This document shows, piece after piece, positions 34,362-42,537 of a DNA stretch of 64,000 bases. Position 1 is the first letter of the stretch; each line of letters begins with the position of its first letter. The notes under the pieces are model-generated. The model was not told where the DNA came from, ran no database searches, and saw only the letters and a program-made list of their open reading frames with translations. Where the stretch lies: contig JAEEND010000022.1 in NCBI GenBank assembly GCA_016283575.1, positions 1 to 64,000 on the forward strand. Direction: 5' to 3'. This DNA comes from Lachnospiraceae bacterium. GTDB taxonomy: Bacteria; Bacillota; Clostridia; Lachnospirales; Lachnospiraceae. The translations under genes were made by a program, and so were the position numbers.

Positions 34362-34398
34362 TCCGTATAGATTTGAAAGCCTGAAAGGATTTATTTTA

Positions 34399-35169
34399 AT
34401 GGACTATTATTTGATAGGCGCAAAGCTTGGTCACAGCTATTCCAAGATCATTCATGAAAGGATCGGATTATATAAATATGATTTAAAAGAAATAGCGGAA
34501 GAGGACCTGGAGGAATTCTTTTTAAAGAAGGAATTTAAGGGACTTAATGTGACGATTCCTTATAAAGAAAAAGTATTAAAATATCTTGATGAGATCGATG
34601 ATAAAGCAAAAGCCATAGGCTGTGTTAATACCATTGTTAATGATAATGGTGTGTTAAAGGGCTATAACACAGACTATGATGGTTTAAAGGCCTTGATACA
34701 GCAGTCGGGACTTGACTTTACAGGGAAAAAGGTACTCATTCTCGGTAATGGAGGAACTGCCAAAACAGCAAGAGCGGTTTTAGCGGATTTAGGTGCTTCC
34801 GATATTCTTACCGTAAGCAGAAGCGGAAGTAATGGTACGATAAATTATTCCGAAGCCAATTTAATGCATAAAGATGCTTATTACATAGTAAATACGACTC
34901 CTGTCGGTATGTATCCAAATGTAAAGGATTGTCCCGCTATATTTTTTGACGATTTTAAAATGCTTTTTGGTGTAACGGATGTGATCTATAACCCTCCCGT
35001 CACCGAATTTGTTTCCAAAGCTAAGAAGCTTAAGATATTTGCAAATAACGGTTTATATATGCTTGTTAAACAGGCTGTCAGGGCTTCAGAACTTTTTACC
35101 GGTATTAAACAGGATGATTCGCTGACGGATGAGATATTTAAGGAATTATCGGACTCACTGAGTAAATAA
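34399..35169 (+). CDS. aroE: Shikimate dehydrogenase
   Basis: 256 aa, NADP-dependent reduction of 3-dehydroshikimate. The substrate domain shows LGHSYSKIIHE, where the usual SxSxxxHN pattern is slightly altered. It is followed by GLNVTIPYKEKVL (catalytic Lys) and the nucleotide loop LGNGGTAKTARAVLADLGA (about residues 115-133). VNTTPVGMYPN is also typical. It is at the short end of the family range. AAAGG lies about 10 nt before the start. Part of the aro operon. Confidence 0.95.
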   Translation: MDYYLIGAKLGHSYSKIIHERIGLYKYDLKEIAEEDLEEFFLKKEFKGLNVTIPYKEKVLKYLDEIDDKAKAIGCVNTIVNDNGVLKGYNTDYDGLKALIQQSGLDFTGKKVLILGNGGTAKTARAVLADLGASDILTVSRSGSNGTINYSEANLMHKDAYYIVNTTPVGMYPNVKDCPAIFFDDFKMLFGVTDVIYNPPVTEFVSKAKKLKIFANNGLYMLVKQAVRASELFTGIKQDDSLTDEIFKELSDSLSK

Positions 35170-35192
35170 GCCAAGCAGTTAGGGGAGATTTA

Positions 35193-36425
35193 ATGAGAGC
35201 TCGTATTGAAAAGTCTATCGCATGTGGAGAAGCCAAGGTCAATCCATCCAAAAGCTACTTACACAGGTATTTGATCGGCGCGGCCCTATCACAGGGTGAG
35301 TCGGTTATTGAGAATGTTTCTTTTTCGGAAGATATTAAGGCGACCCTTGATTGTATAGAAACTCTCGGCGCCGAAGTCACCGTAATGGAAGAAAAGAATC
35401 AGATAAAGGTTAAGGGTACGGATTTGATCAATAAAGACCTGTCTTTTTCCTGCAGGGAATCCGGCAGTACCCTTAGATTTTTTATACCCATTTCTCTTAC
35501 TAAACCCGGGAAAAGAAGGTTTTACGGCAGTTTAAGATTACTCAGCCGTCCTTTGAATGTCTATGAGGAAATCTTCAAAGAGCAGGGAATTATATTTGAA
35601 AACAAAAAAGAATATTTAGATATTGAAGGCTGTTTAAACCCGGGAAATTATAAGGTTCTTGGCAATGTTTCCAGCCAGTTTATCACAGGACTTTTATTTT
35701 CCCTTCCTTTACTTACGGAGGACAGTGTAATTGAAATAGTTCCTCCGGTAGAGAGTAAATCATATATAGATATTACCATTAAGGTTTTATCGGATTTCGG
35801 TATTAAAATTGAAAATGATGATTATAAATATTTAAAGATAAAGGGAAATCAGTGCTTCACACCCGGAAAGTTCAAGGTTGAAGGAGATGCATCAAATGCA
35901 GCATTCCTTGATTCCTTTAATTATCTCGGCGGATCCGTTAAGGTAAGGAATCTATATTCGGCTCTTGAAACCTACGGCTTACAGGGTGACAGAGTATATA
36001 TGCATTTCTTTAGGATGATCTGTGAGGATTCCTGTGAGGATCTGTCAATCGATATTTCCGATTGTCCGGATCTGGGTCCCATTCTTTTTACAATGGCTGC
36101 GATCAAACGAACAGTAACCTTCTTTGGTACAAAGCGCCTTGCAATAAAAGAAAGTGACAGAGTAAGTGCCGTATGTGAGGAACTTTCCAAGGTTGGTGTC
36201 AAAGCGGAAATTTCCGAGAACAGCTGTAAGATCATTAAAGGCGATATTCATAAATCCGATGTTCCCTTTGATTCACACAATGATCATAGGATTGTTATGA
36301 GTATGGCTGTACTTTCATCAGTCTTAGGCGGAGAAATCGAGAATGCGGAAGCAGTTAATAAAAGCTTTCCGGAATTCTTTAAGATCATTAAAGAATTAGG
36401 TGTTAAGGTGGAATTGTATGAATAA
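35193..36425 (+). CDS. aroA: EPSP synthase (3-phosphoshikimate 1-carboxyvinyltransferase)
   Basis: 410 aa, the two-domain inside-out alpha/beta barrel that joins PEP to shikimate-3-phosphate. Recognisable segments: NPSKSYLHRYLIGAAL (substrate Lys and Ser), SCRESGSTLRFFIP in place of the common LGNAGTAxR, SSQFITGLL, and KESDRVSAVCEEL near 320. The LxESGSTLRF form is typical of glyphosate-insensitive class II-like or clostridial sequences; I do not assign a class. The end overlaps tyrA by 8 bp. Confidence 0.96.
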   Translation: MRARIEKSIACGEAKVNPSKSYLHRYLIGAALSQGESVIENVSFSEDIKATLDCIETLGAEVTVMEEKNQIKVKGTDLINKDLSFSCRESGSTLRFFIPISLTKPGKRRFYGSLRLLSRPLNVYEEIFKEQGIIFENKKEYLDIEGCLNPGNYKVLGNVSSQFITGLLFSLPLLTEDSVIEIVPPVESKSYIDITIKVLSDFGIKIENDDYKYLKIKGNQCFTPGKFKVEGDASNAAFLDSFNYLGGSVKVRNLYSALETYGLQGDRVYMHFFRMICEDSCEDLSIDISDCPDLGPILFTMAAIKRTVTFFGTKRLAIKESDRVSAVCEELSKVGVKAEISENSCKIIKGDIHKSDVPFDSHNDHRIVMSMAVLSSVLGGEIENAEAVNKSFPEFFKIIKELGVKVELYE

Positions 36426-37281
36426 AGATGAAACGATCCTCATTGTGGGCCTTGGTCTCATGGGAGGAAGCTATGCAAGAGGCCTCACAAAGGCAGGCTT
36501 TAATGTCATAGCCTTAGATAAAAATAAAGAATCAATAGATTATGCCCTCGCAAATGGAATAATAAAAGAGGGCACAAGCGAATCCACGGAAGAATTTCTA
36601 AGTAAAGCCGATTACGTGATCATCACTCTTTATCCTACGGAAATAGTTAAGTGGATCGAAAATAATCAGGATAAGTTAAAGGGAAATGCTATAATCACAG
36701 ATATCTGCGGCGTAAAAGCATGTATAGTCGATAAGGCTCAGAGCATACTTCGTAAAGATCTTGAACTTATTTCAACTCATCCTATGGCAGGCCGTGAATT
36801 GAGCGGTGTAAAAAACAGTACCGAATCCATATTTGAGGGCGCCAATTACCTAATCGTCAAGACGGACTTAAATACGGAAAGAGGCGTTTCTTTTGCTGAG
36901 GAAATAGCTAAGACTCTTAAGTTTAAGACCATTTCCACCGTTAGTGTATCTGAGCATGATGAGATGATAGCATATCTTTCTCAGCTTACCCATTGCATTG
37001 CCATTTCTTTGATGAACGGTAATGACAATGATGAACTGTGTCGATTTACCGGGGATTCCTTCAGGGATCTGACACGTATTGCCAATATCAATGAAAACCT
37101 CTGGCCGGAGCTGTTTATAGATAATAAAGAAAAGCTTATTGAATCAATCGATGTTTTTGTAAAGGAACTTAATGAGCTTAAGGATGATATCAGATCAGAT
37201 GATTATGATGCTCTTAAAAAGAAAATGATAAGTTCCACTGAAAGACGTAAAAAATTTAACAAGATAAAGGATGCAGACTGA
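36418..37281 (+). CDS. tyrA: Prephenate dehydrogenase
   Basis: 287 aa, NAD(P)-dependent oxidation of prephenate to 4-hydroxyphenylpyruvate. N-terminal Rossmann loop VGLGLMGGSYARGL (about residues 10-23), STHPMAGRE with the catalytic His region, and a helical dimerisation domain (YLSQLTHCIAISLMN). No C-terminal ACT domain is present, so feedback must rely on other sites. Start ATG 36418, with AAGGTGG upstream, overlaps the aroA stop. The long in-frame start at 36400 lies before that ribosome-binding site. Confidence 0.95.
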   Translation: MNKDETILIVGLGLMGGSYARGLTKAGFNVIALDKNKESIDYALANGIIKEGTSESTEEFLSKADYVIITLYPTEIVKWIENNQDKLKGNAIITDICGVKACIVDKAQSILRKDLELISTHPMAGRELSGVKNSTESIFEGANYLIVKTDLNTERGVSFAEEIAKTLKFKTISTVSVSEHDEMIAYLSQLTHCIAISLMNGNDNDELCRFTGDSFRDLTRIANINENLWPELFIDNKEKLIESIDVFVKELNELKDDIRSDDYDALKKKMISSTERRKKFNKIKDAD

Positions 37282-38309
37282 TGAACATGGAATTCGAAAA
37301 GAAGCTTGCTTTACCTGCTGAAGTAAAGGAGAGCTGCCCCACAACGGGAAAAATGAATGAAACAATAGAAAAGCAGAGAAAAGAGATTAAAGATATCTTT
37401 GAAGGTAAGAGTAAAAAGATCGTCCTGATCATTGGTCCCTGCTCTGCGGATAATGAAGACAGCGTAATTGACTATATAGAGAGACTTAAACCCATAAGCG
37501 AGAAGGTGCAGGATAAGATTTTGATCGTTCCGAGAATCTATACCAATAAGCCCCGTACCACGGGACATGGATATAAGGGAATGCTTCATCAGCCCGATCC
37601 CACCGGTAAGTCCGATCTTTATAAGGGAATTATAGCAACCAGACATCTTCACATGCGCGCAGTGGAAGAAACGGGCTTTGCTTGTGCCGATGAAATGCTT
37701 TATCCCGAAAATTACCAGTATCTTGATGATCTGCTTGCATATGTGGCAGTGGGTGCCCGCTCTGTAGAAGATCAGCAGCACAGACTGGTAGCTTCCGGCG
37801 TCGATGTGCCTGTGGGTATGAAGAATCCCACAAGTGGTGATTATTCGGTAATGATGAATGCAATCTACGCGGCTCAGAATCCTCATGCATTTATATACAG
37901 GGGATGGGAAGTGCGTTCGGAAGGTAATCCCCATGCCCATGCTATTTTACGTGGATATACCAATAAGCACGGACAGTCCCTTCCCAACTATCATTATGAA
38001 GATTTAATAAGATTATGCGAATCCTACGAAGACAGAAATTTACTTAATCCTTCCGTAGTTATAGATACCAACCATGCAAATTCGGGAAAGAATCCCTTTG
38101 AACAGCCCAGGATCATAAAGGATGTTCTTCATTCAGCACGTCAGAATGATGATATTGCAAAGTTACTTAAGGGCTTCATGGTGGAAAGTTATATTGAAGA
38201 CGGCGCTCAGCCAGTGGGCGGAGGCTGTTATGGTAAATCTATCACGGATCCCTGTCTCGGATTCGAGAAAACCGAGAGATTAATATATGAAATGGCTGAA
38301 TTACTTTAA
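37281..38309 (+). CDS. aroF: 3-deoxy-7-phosphoheptulonate synthase (class I, AroFGH type)
   Basis: 342 aa, the entry enzyme of the shikimate pathway, condensing PEP with erythrose-4-phosphate. Class I-alpha signatures: IIGPCSADNEDSVIDYIERL, YTNKPRTTGHGYKGMLHQPD, GARSVEDQQHR, and DTNHANSGKNP and ESYIEDGAQPV in the last third. No fused chorismate mutase is present. Enzymes of this group are normally inhibited by Phe, Tyr or Trp; the effector here cannot be told. The start overlaps the tyrA stop by one base (TGATG). Confidence 0.96.
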   Translation: MNMEFEKKLALPAEVKESCPTTGKMNETIEKQRKEIKDIFEGKSKKIVLIIGPCSADNEDSVIDYIERLKPISEKVQDKILIVPRIYTNKPRTTGHGYKGMLHQPDPTGKSDLYKGIIATRHLHMRAVEETGFACADEMLYPENYQYLDDLLAYVAVGARSVEDQQHRLVASGVDVPVGMKNPTSGDYSVMMNAIYAAQNPHAFIYRGWEVRSEGNPHAHAILRGYTNKHGQSLPNYHYEDLIRLCESYEDRNLLNPSVVIDTNHANSGKNPFEQPRIIKDVLHSARQNDDIAKLLKGFMVESYIEDGAQPVGGGCYGKSITDPCLGFEKTERLIYEMAELL

Positions 38310-39678
38310 AAATAAAAGAGAAAACAAAAAGACGATGGAGATAAACGAAAACACCCCGCTTCTTACATTGGCAGGGCCCATGTTTATCGAAACCCTTTTG
38401 GCTATTTTAGTTAATAACATTGATACATTGATGCTGAGCCATTATTCCGAAAATGCTGTCGGAGCAGTTGGAAATGCTAATCAGTTAATGAGTTTCTTTA
38501 TTCTGATGTTCGGTATCATCGCAACTGCAACAACGGTTGTGGTAGCCCAGTATCTGGGAGCCGGACGCCATGATGTGATGGATAAGATTTACACACTTGT
38601 AATAATTGTAAATCTCTTTTTCGGATTGTTTTTAAGCGGCATACTGGTTCTTTTTAAGCGTCAGTTCATGGGATTCTTACATGTGTCGCCTGAAATGATG
38701 CCACATGCGATTACATACATCCTCATTGTGGGCGGTATGCTTTTCATGCAGGCTGTTTACAATGTATTGCTTCAGATCCTTCGCTGCAATGGTTATACAA
38801 GGGTGGGCATGTATATTTCTTTTGCCATAAATATCATTAATATGGTGGGAAATTACTTATTCCTTTACGGACCTCTTAAGTTTTTGAATCTCGGAGTGGC
38901 CGGCGTTGCTTTATCGACAGTTATAGCCAGACTCGTTGCCGTGATTGCCGCGCTTGTTTTCTTCTATCGTAAGAAGATCGGTAAGCTTAAGCTCAGGCTT
39001 TTAACCCCCTTCCCCTTTGAAATGCTGTGGCAGATGATAAAGATCGGCCTTCCTTCGGCAGGTGAGAGCATGTCCTATAACATGTATCAGATGGTATTAC
39101 TCAGCATCATAAATACAATGGGAAATGATTCGGTTAATGCGAGAGTCTATTGCCAGTCCCTTATTTCTTTTGCCATGGTATTTTCAAATACTTCCGCAAT
39201 GGCCACTCAAATAATTACGGGGCATTTGGTTGGAGCAAAAAAAGAAGATGCAGCCTACAAGCGTGTATTTAAGACGCTTTTTACTTCAATGCCAATAACC
39301 ATTGCCCTAGCCCTTATTAACTGGCTTATCAGTCCCTTTACCCTTCGTTTCTTTACGGAAAATGAAAATATAATACATCTTGCCTTTTATATAATGCTGG
39401 TGGATGTATTTATTGAAATAGGACGCTGCCTCAATATGACCTTTATATGCAGTTTAAAGGCCGCAGGAGATTATATATTCCCCCTTGTGGTCGGAATTAT
39501 GACCATGTGGTTACTCGGCGCTACAGGAGGCTATTTCTTCGGTAAAATAGTGGGTCTCGGTGTTGCGGGTGTATTTATGGGTACCGCTATCGATGAATGC
39601 GTCAGAGGCTTTGTGGTAATGGGCAGGTTCCGAAGCAGGAAGTGGATTGGTAAATCCGTTGTTAAGGAAACTGATTAA
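38287..39678 (+). CDS. MATE family efflux transporter
   Basis: 463 aa with twelve predicted membrane helices in two bundles, the MATE (MOP superfamily) layout. Such proteins export drugs or metabolites in exchange for Na+ or H+. The first helix is preceded by ENTPLLTLAGPMFIETLL, common in clostridial members. I use ATG 38287, which overlaps aroF by 23 bp. ATG 38335 is an alternative that would begin MEINENTP. Its place behind the aromatic operon may be incidental; export of an aromatic compound is only speculation. Confidence 0.9.
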   Translation: MKWLNYFKNKRENKKTMEINENTPLLTLAGPMFIETLLAILVNNIDTLMLSHYSENAVGAVGNANQLMSFFILMFGIIATATTVVVAQYLGAGRHDVMDKIYTLVIIVNLFFGLFLSGILVLFKRQFMGFLHVSPEMMPHAITYILIVGGMLFMQAVYNVLLQILRCNGYTRVGMYISFAINIINMVGNYLFLYGPLKFLNLGVAGVALSTVIARLVAVIAALVFFYRKKIGKLKLRLLTPFPFEMLWQMIKIGLPSAGESMSYNMYQMVLLSIINTMGNDSVNARVYCQSLISFAMVFSNTSAMATQIITGHLVGAKKEDAAYKRVFKTLFTSMPITIALALINWLISPFTLRFFTENENIIHLAFYIMLVDVFIEIGRCLNMTFICSLKAAGDYIFPLVVGIMTMWLLGATGGYFFGKIVGLGVAGVFMGTAIDECVRGFVVMGRFRSRKWIGKSVVKETD

Positions 39679-39700
39679 AATAATAATTGGAGTATTTAAT

Positions 39701-39970
39701 ATGTATTATGTACCTGATGGAACCGAGAGATGCGGTTTCTATGAATGTTCAGATTGCGGATCGGGATTCTTGAGTTTAAAAATCGTTCCCGCAATGGTAT
39801 GTCCTTATTGCGGTGAAGTTCCCAATATGGAGATCGGTCCCGATGATGAGATGCCTGAAATGACTGAGAGCGCAAAGCTTATTGAAGTAGTAGAGGGAAA
39901 AGAAAACGTTGAGCGTATGGACGTTTTACTGAGCCTTGCCATAACAGGCGGAGATTATGAATGGCTTTAA
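39701..39970 (+). CDS. Small zinc-ribbon-like protein, 89 aa
   Basis: 89 aa with two cysteine pairs, C16-x-x-C19 (ECSDCGS) and C34-x-x-C37 (VCPYCGE), spaced like a rubredoxin or zinc ribbon. An additional Cys11 is present, then an acidic, methionine-rich tail. I do not recognise the family. ATG 39701 has TTGGAG about 9 nt upstream, after the MATE stop. It precedes trxA by 206 bp, but trxA has its own promoter, so a functional link is not implied. Confidence 0.7.
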   Translation: MYYVPDGTERCGFYECSDCGSGFLSLKIVPAMVCPYCGEVPNMEIGPDDEMPEMTESAKLIEVVEGKENVERMDVLLSLAITGGDYEWL

Positions 39971-40044
39971 TGCTCATTATTTCTAAATCCGGAGCAGTTT
40001 GATAGATTCGATTGTACTAAATTAAATACAATAGCAAAATATAG

Positions 40045-40073
40045 TTGAACTCAATTAAATTATGTGCTATAGT
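40045..40073 (+). promoter_or_regulatory. Sigma-A promoter of trxA
   Basis: TTGAAC at 40045-40050, 17-bp spacer and TATAGT at 40068-40073. The predicted start leaves an untranslated leader of about 95 nt. Confidence 0.72.
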
Positions 40074-40084
40074 TATCTCAAGCT

Positions 40085-40131
40085 AAGAGAAGGAAACCGA
40101 TTTTAATTAAAGTCCGGTTTCAAGATCTCTT
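40085..40131 (+). promoter_or_regulatory. Structured 5' leader of trxA
   Basis: Two nested stems, AAGAGA/TCTCTT outside and AAACCG/CGGTTT inside, enclose an A/T-rich loop and sit between the promoter and the start codon. No known riboswitch consensus was recognised and no T-tract follows. Confidence 0.5.
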
Positions 40132-40176
40132 AAATAAATCAGTAAATAATGCACCCGTGAAAGGCAGGTAGAAATA

Positions 40177-40482
40177 ATGGAAATCGAATTAACTCAGGCA
40201 AATTTTGAAAAAGAAGTACTTAACTCTGATGTACCCGTAGTAGTAGACTTCTGGGCAACATGGTGCGGACCTTGTCAGATGTTTGGCCCCATCCTTGCTT
40301 CTTTCGCTGAAAAGCATCCCGAATACAAGGTTGGCAAGGTAAATGTAGATGACGAACAGGATCTTGCGATTCAGTACCGTGTTCAGAGTATCCCTACAGT
40401 TATCGTATTTAAGAATGGTCAGGCTGTTAAGAAGGCAGTTGGCGTTCAGTCAGAAGATAACTTACTTGAAATGTGTAAATAA
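40177..40482 (+). CDS. trxA: Thioredoxin
   Basis: 101 aa, standard thioredoxin size. It reduces cytoplasmic protein disulfides. The redox motif WC30GPC33 and the cis-proline loop (QSIPTVIVF) are present; the buried Asp24 precedes FWATWCGPC as usual. No thioredoxin reductase gene is adjacent. GGCAGGTAG lies about 8 nt before the start. Monocistronic: it has its own promoter and a terminator shared with the converging GH2 gene. Confidence 0.97.
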   Translation: MEIELTQANFEKEVLNSDVPVVVDFWATWCGPCQMFGPILASFAEKHPEYKVGKVNVDDEQDLAIQYRVQSIPTVIVFKNGQAVKKAVGVQSEDNLLEMCK

Positions 40483-40539
40483 TTTTTAAGTACATTAAGC
40501 TACTTAAATTATGTTTTTAATTCCTTTCTGGTTAACTAT

Positions 40540-40568
40540 AAAAGAACTCCCAAACGGGAGTTCTTTTA
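40540..40568. terminator. Bidirectional terminator between trxA and the GH2 gene
   Basis: AAAAGAACTCCC / GGGAGTTCTTTT with a 4-nt loop. It has A- and T-tracts on both sides and serves both converging genes. Confidence 0.9.
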
Positions 40569-40570
40569 AT

Positions 40571-42409
40571 TTAGATCTTCATCTTCGAAAAAGTATCTTT
40601 TATTTTTGATGCATCCAATTTACATATTTTTCTATCGTAAGTATATATACCGTTTGTTTCATCTTCAACATCACTTACCTGGGTATATATCACTCCGCAA
40701 AGACCCTTCTTAATATTCGGAACGATGGCCTCTTCATAAAGATCTTTGTACATTTTTGTAAATTCTTCTTTTGTTTCCGCGGTTTTATAGCCATAGTTTG
40801 CATATTTACTGAAGGAGTGGGCTTTATCTTTATATGAGATACCACCAAATTCAGACAGAATAATTGGTCTCTTTGAACTATTAAAATTAATCTCATCAAA
40901 ATAGATATGATAGCTATCCACCATGGATTTTTTCTGCCAGAACCATCCGGATGTGGAATCAAATATCCTGGTTTTATCAAGGGATGTGGCTATATCGTAT
41001 ACATCATCGGAATCAAACTGTCCCCAGCCCTCATTGAAAATCGTATAGTAAACTATTGAGGGGTGAGAATATAGTAAATCGATTGTCTCGACCATGTTCT
41101 CTATAAAACGGGCTTTAACATTTTCAGGTACATGTTTCTTGGTATCATCAAGCTTCTGATATCCCATGGTAGGTAAAGCCGTATCTCTTATAAAAGAATA
41201 GTGACCATTATTTATGATATCCTGAAAAACAAACATTCCAAGACGGTCGCAGGCTTCGTAAAAGATTTCCGGCTCTATCTTTATATGTTTTCTTAGGGTG
41301 TTGAAACCTAAAGCCTTCAGATCCGATATTTCTTTTTCATAAAAAGAATCATTATTGGGAAGGAATATGCCTTCCGGATAATATCCCTGATCAAGTAAGC
41401 CGTTAAAGAATACGGGCTTATTATTTAAAAGAATTACAGCATTACCGTCTTTTTCACCGATGCTTACGGTTCTGAGGGCAAAATAGGATTTTACAAAATC
41501 GCTTTCAGTCTTAATTTCTATTTCATATAAATTGGGTTCTTCAGGAGTCCAAAGCTTAGGATCGTCAAAATCAAGCCTGAAATAAGGATTGTCGAATTTT
41601 TTATCTGAAACAAGATCTCCCTTATAGAAAACCTTTACTTCATATTTTTCGCATTCTGAATCGATATTTACAGTGACTGAATTAAGAGTGGGAGTATATT
41701 CAATATGCTTAATATATTTTTCGGGAACGGATTCAATCCAGACTGTCTGCCATATTCCGGAAATCGGGGTGTACCACATGCCGCCGCGCTTCTTAACCTG
41801 CTTTCCGTAGGGGAATTCTTCCGATAGATTGTCATATATATGAACAGAGAGCTCGTGGGTCGTGTCTTCCTTTACAAATTTGGTAATGTCAACAGTAAAG
41901 GGAGTGTAGCCGCCTTCATGGTAACCTGCAACAGATCCGTCAATATAAACGGTAGCAATAGTATCCACAGCTCCAAAATTAAGAAGCACAATATCTTTAA
42001 TAAAGCCCTTGGGTATCACGAAATTTCTTTTATATATATAAGAGTTTTTAATCTTCGTTACACCTGAATTCCTGCTTCCTAAGGGAAAGGGCACCAATAC
42101 ATCATTCCAATAGCCGTTCAAATTTAAAAAGGAATCTCTTTTTAACTGAGGTCTCGGATATTTGGTAAAAGAATTTTCACTGGGTCCATCCTCCATAAAA
42201 AGATTGTTATGGGCATGAGAACGCACATATTTAATTAAATATATGGTTATAAATATCAGGACTTCAATAATAAGGACTAAGATAAAAATCCCTTTATTTG
42301 TCATAGAAAAAAAGCTTCCTTCAGGATTCTTTAAGAATCCTATGAAAAAGAATAGAAAAGCCAGAATATTTAAAAGAGAAACAGAGTATTTAAAGTAGTA
42401 TTTTGCCAT
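40571..42409 (-). CDS. Membrane-anchored glycoside hydrolase family 2 enzyme
   Basis: 612 aa. Two membrane helices lie near the N-terminus (about 9-27 and 39-60). A GH2 sugar-binding jelly roll follows (LNGYWNDVLVPFPLGS, about residue 95), then an Ig-like domain and a TIM barrel. The acid/base Glu460 is in FNEGWG and the nucleophile Glu520 in LSEFGG. GH2 covers beta-galactosidase, beta-glucuronidase and beta-mannosidase activities; I cannot choose between them. With two helices both termini face the same side, and the flanking Lys/Arg residues suggest the cytoplasm, which would be unusual. GGGGAGGATC precedes the start. Confidence 0.88.
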   Translation of the reverse strand: MAKYYFKYSVSLLNILAFLFFFIGFLKNPEGSFFSMTNKGIFILVLIIEVLIFITIYLIKYVRSHAHNNLFMEDGPSENSFTKYPRPQLKRDSFLNLNGYWNDVLVPFPLGSRNSGVTKIKNSYIYKRNFVIPKGFIKDIVLLNFGAVDTIATVYIDGSVAGYHEGGYTPFTVDITKFVKEDTTHELSVHIYDNLSEEFPYGKQVKKRGGMWYTPISGIWQTVWIESVPEKYIKHIEYTPTLNSVTVNIDSECEKYEVKVFYKGDLVSDKKFDNPYFRLDFDDPKLWTPEEPNLYEIEIKTESDFVKSYFALRTVSIGEKDGNAVILLNNKPVFFNGLLDQGYYPEGIFLPNNDSFYEKEISDLKALGFNTLRKHIKIEPEIFYEACDRLGMFVFQDIINNGHYSFIRDTALPTMGYQKLDDTKKHVPENVKARFIENMVETIDLLYSHPSIVYYTIFNEGWGQFDSDDVYDIATSLDKTRIFDSTSGWFWQKKSMVDSYHIYFDEINFNSSKRPIILSEFGGISYKDKAHSFSKYANYGYKTAETKEEFTKMYKDLYEEAIVPNIKKGLCGVIYTQVSDVEDETNGIYTYDRKICKLDASKIKDTFSKMKI

Positions 42410-42432
42410 TTGTGATCCTCCCCTTTAAATAT

Positions 42433-42460
42433 ATTTTAAAGTAATTATGTGAAAATTCAA
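42433..42460 (-). promoter_or_regulatory. Promoter of the GH2 gene
   Basis: On the minus strand, TTGAAT (42460-42455), a 16-bp spacer and TAAAAT (42438-42433). Confidence 0.6.
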
Positions 42461-42466
42461 GAATTA

Positions 42467-42499
42467 TAGAGGCTCTGTGCCGGGAACACAGAGCCTCTA
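42467..42499 (-). terminator. Strong hairpin downstream of the first chemoreceptor gene
   Basis: A 13-bp perfect stem TAGAGGCTCTGTG / CACAGAGCCTCTA with a 7-nt loop. The following bases (TAATTCTTG) are only weakly T-rich, so it may act as a terminator or an RNA-stabilising end. Confidence 0.65.
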
Positions 42500-42537
42500 C
42501 ATAAGAAGGATTAACAAATATGAATATAAACACGTGA

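Noticed and set aside
37311..37940. 209-codon minus-strand frame inside aroF
   Set aside because: No ribosome-binding site, His/Cys-rich atypical composition and complete overlap with a well-conserved enzyme gene.
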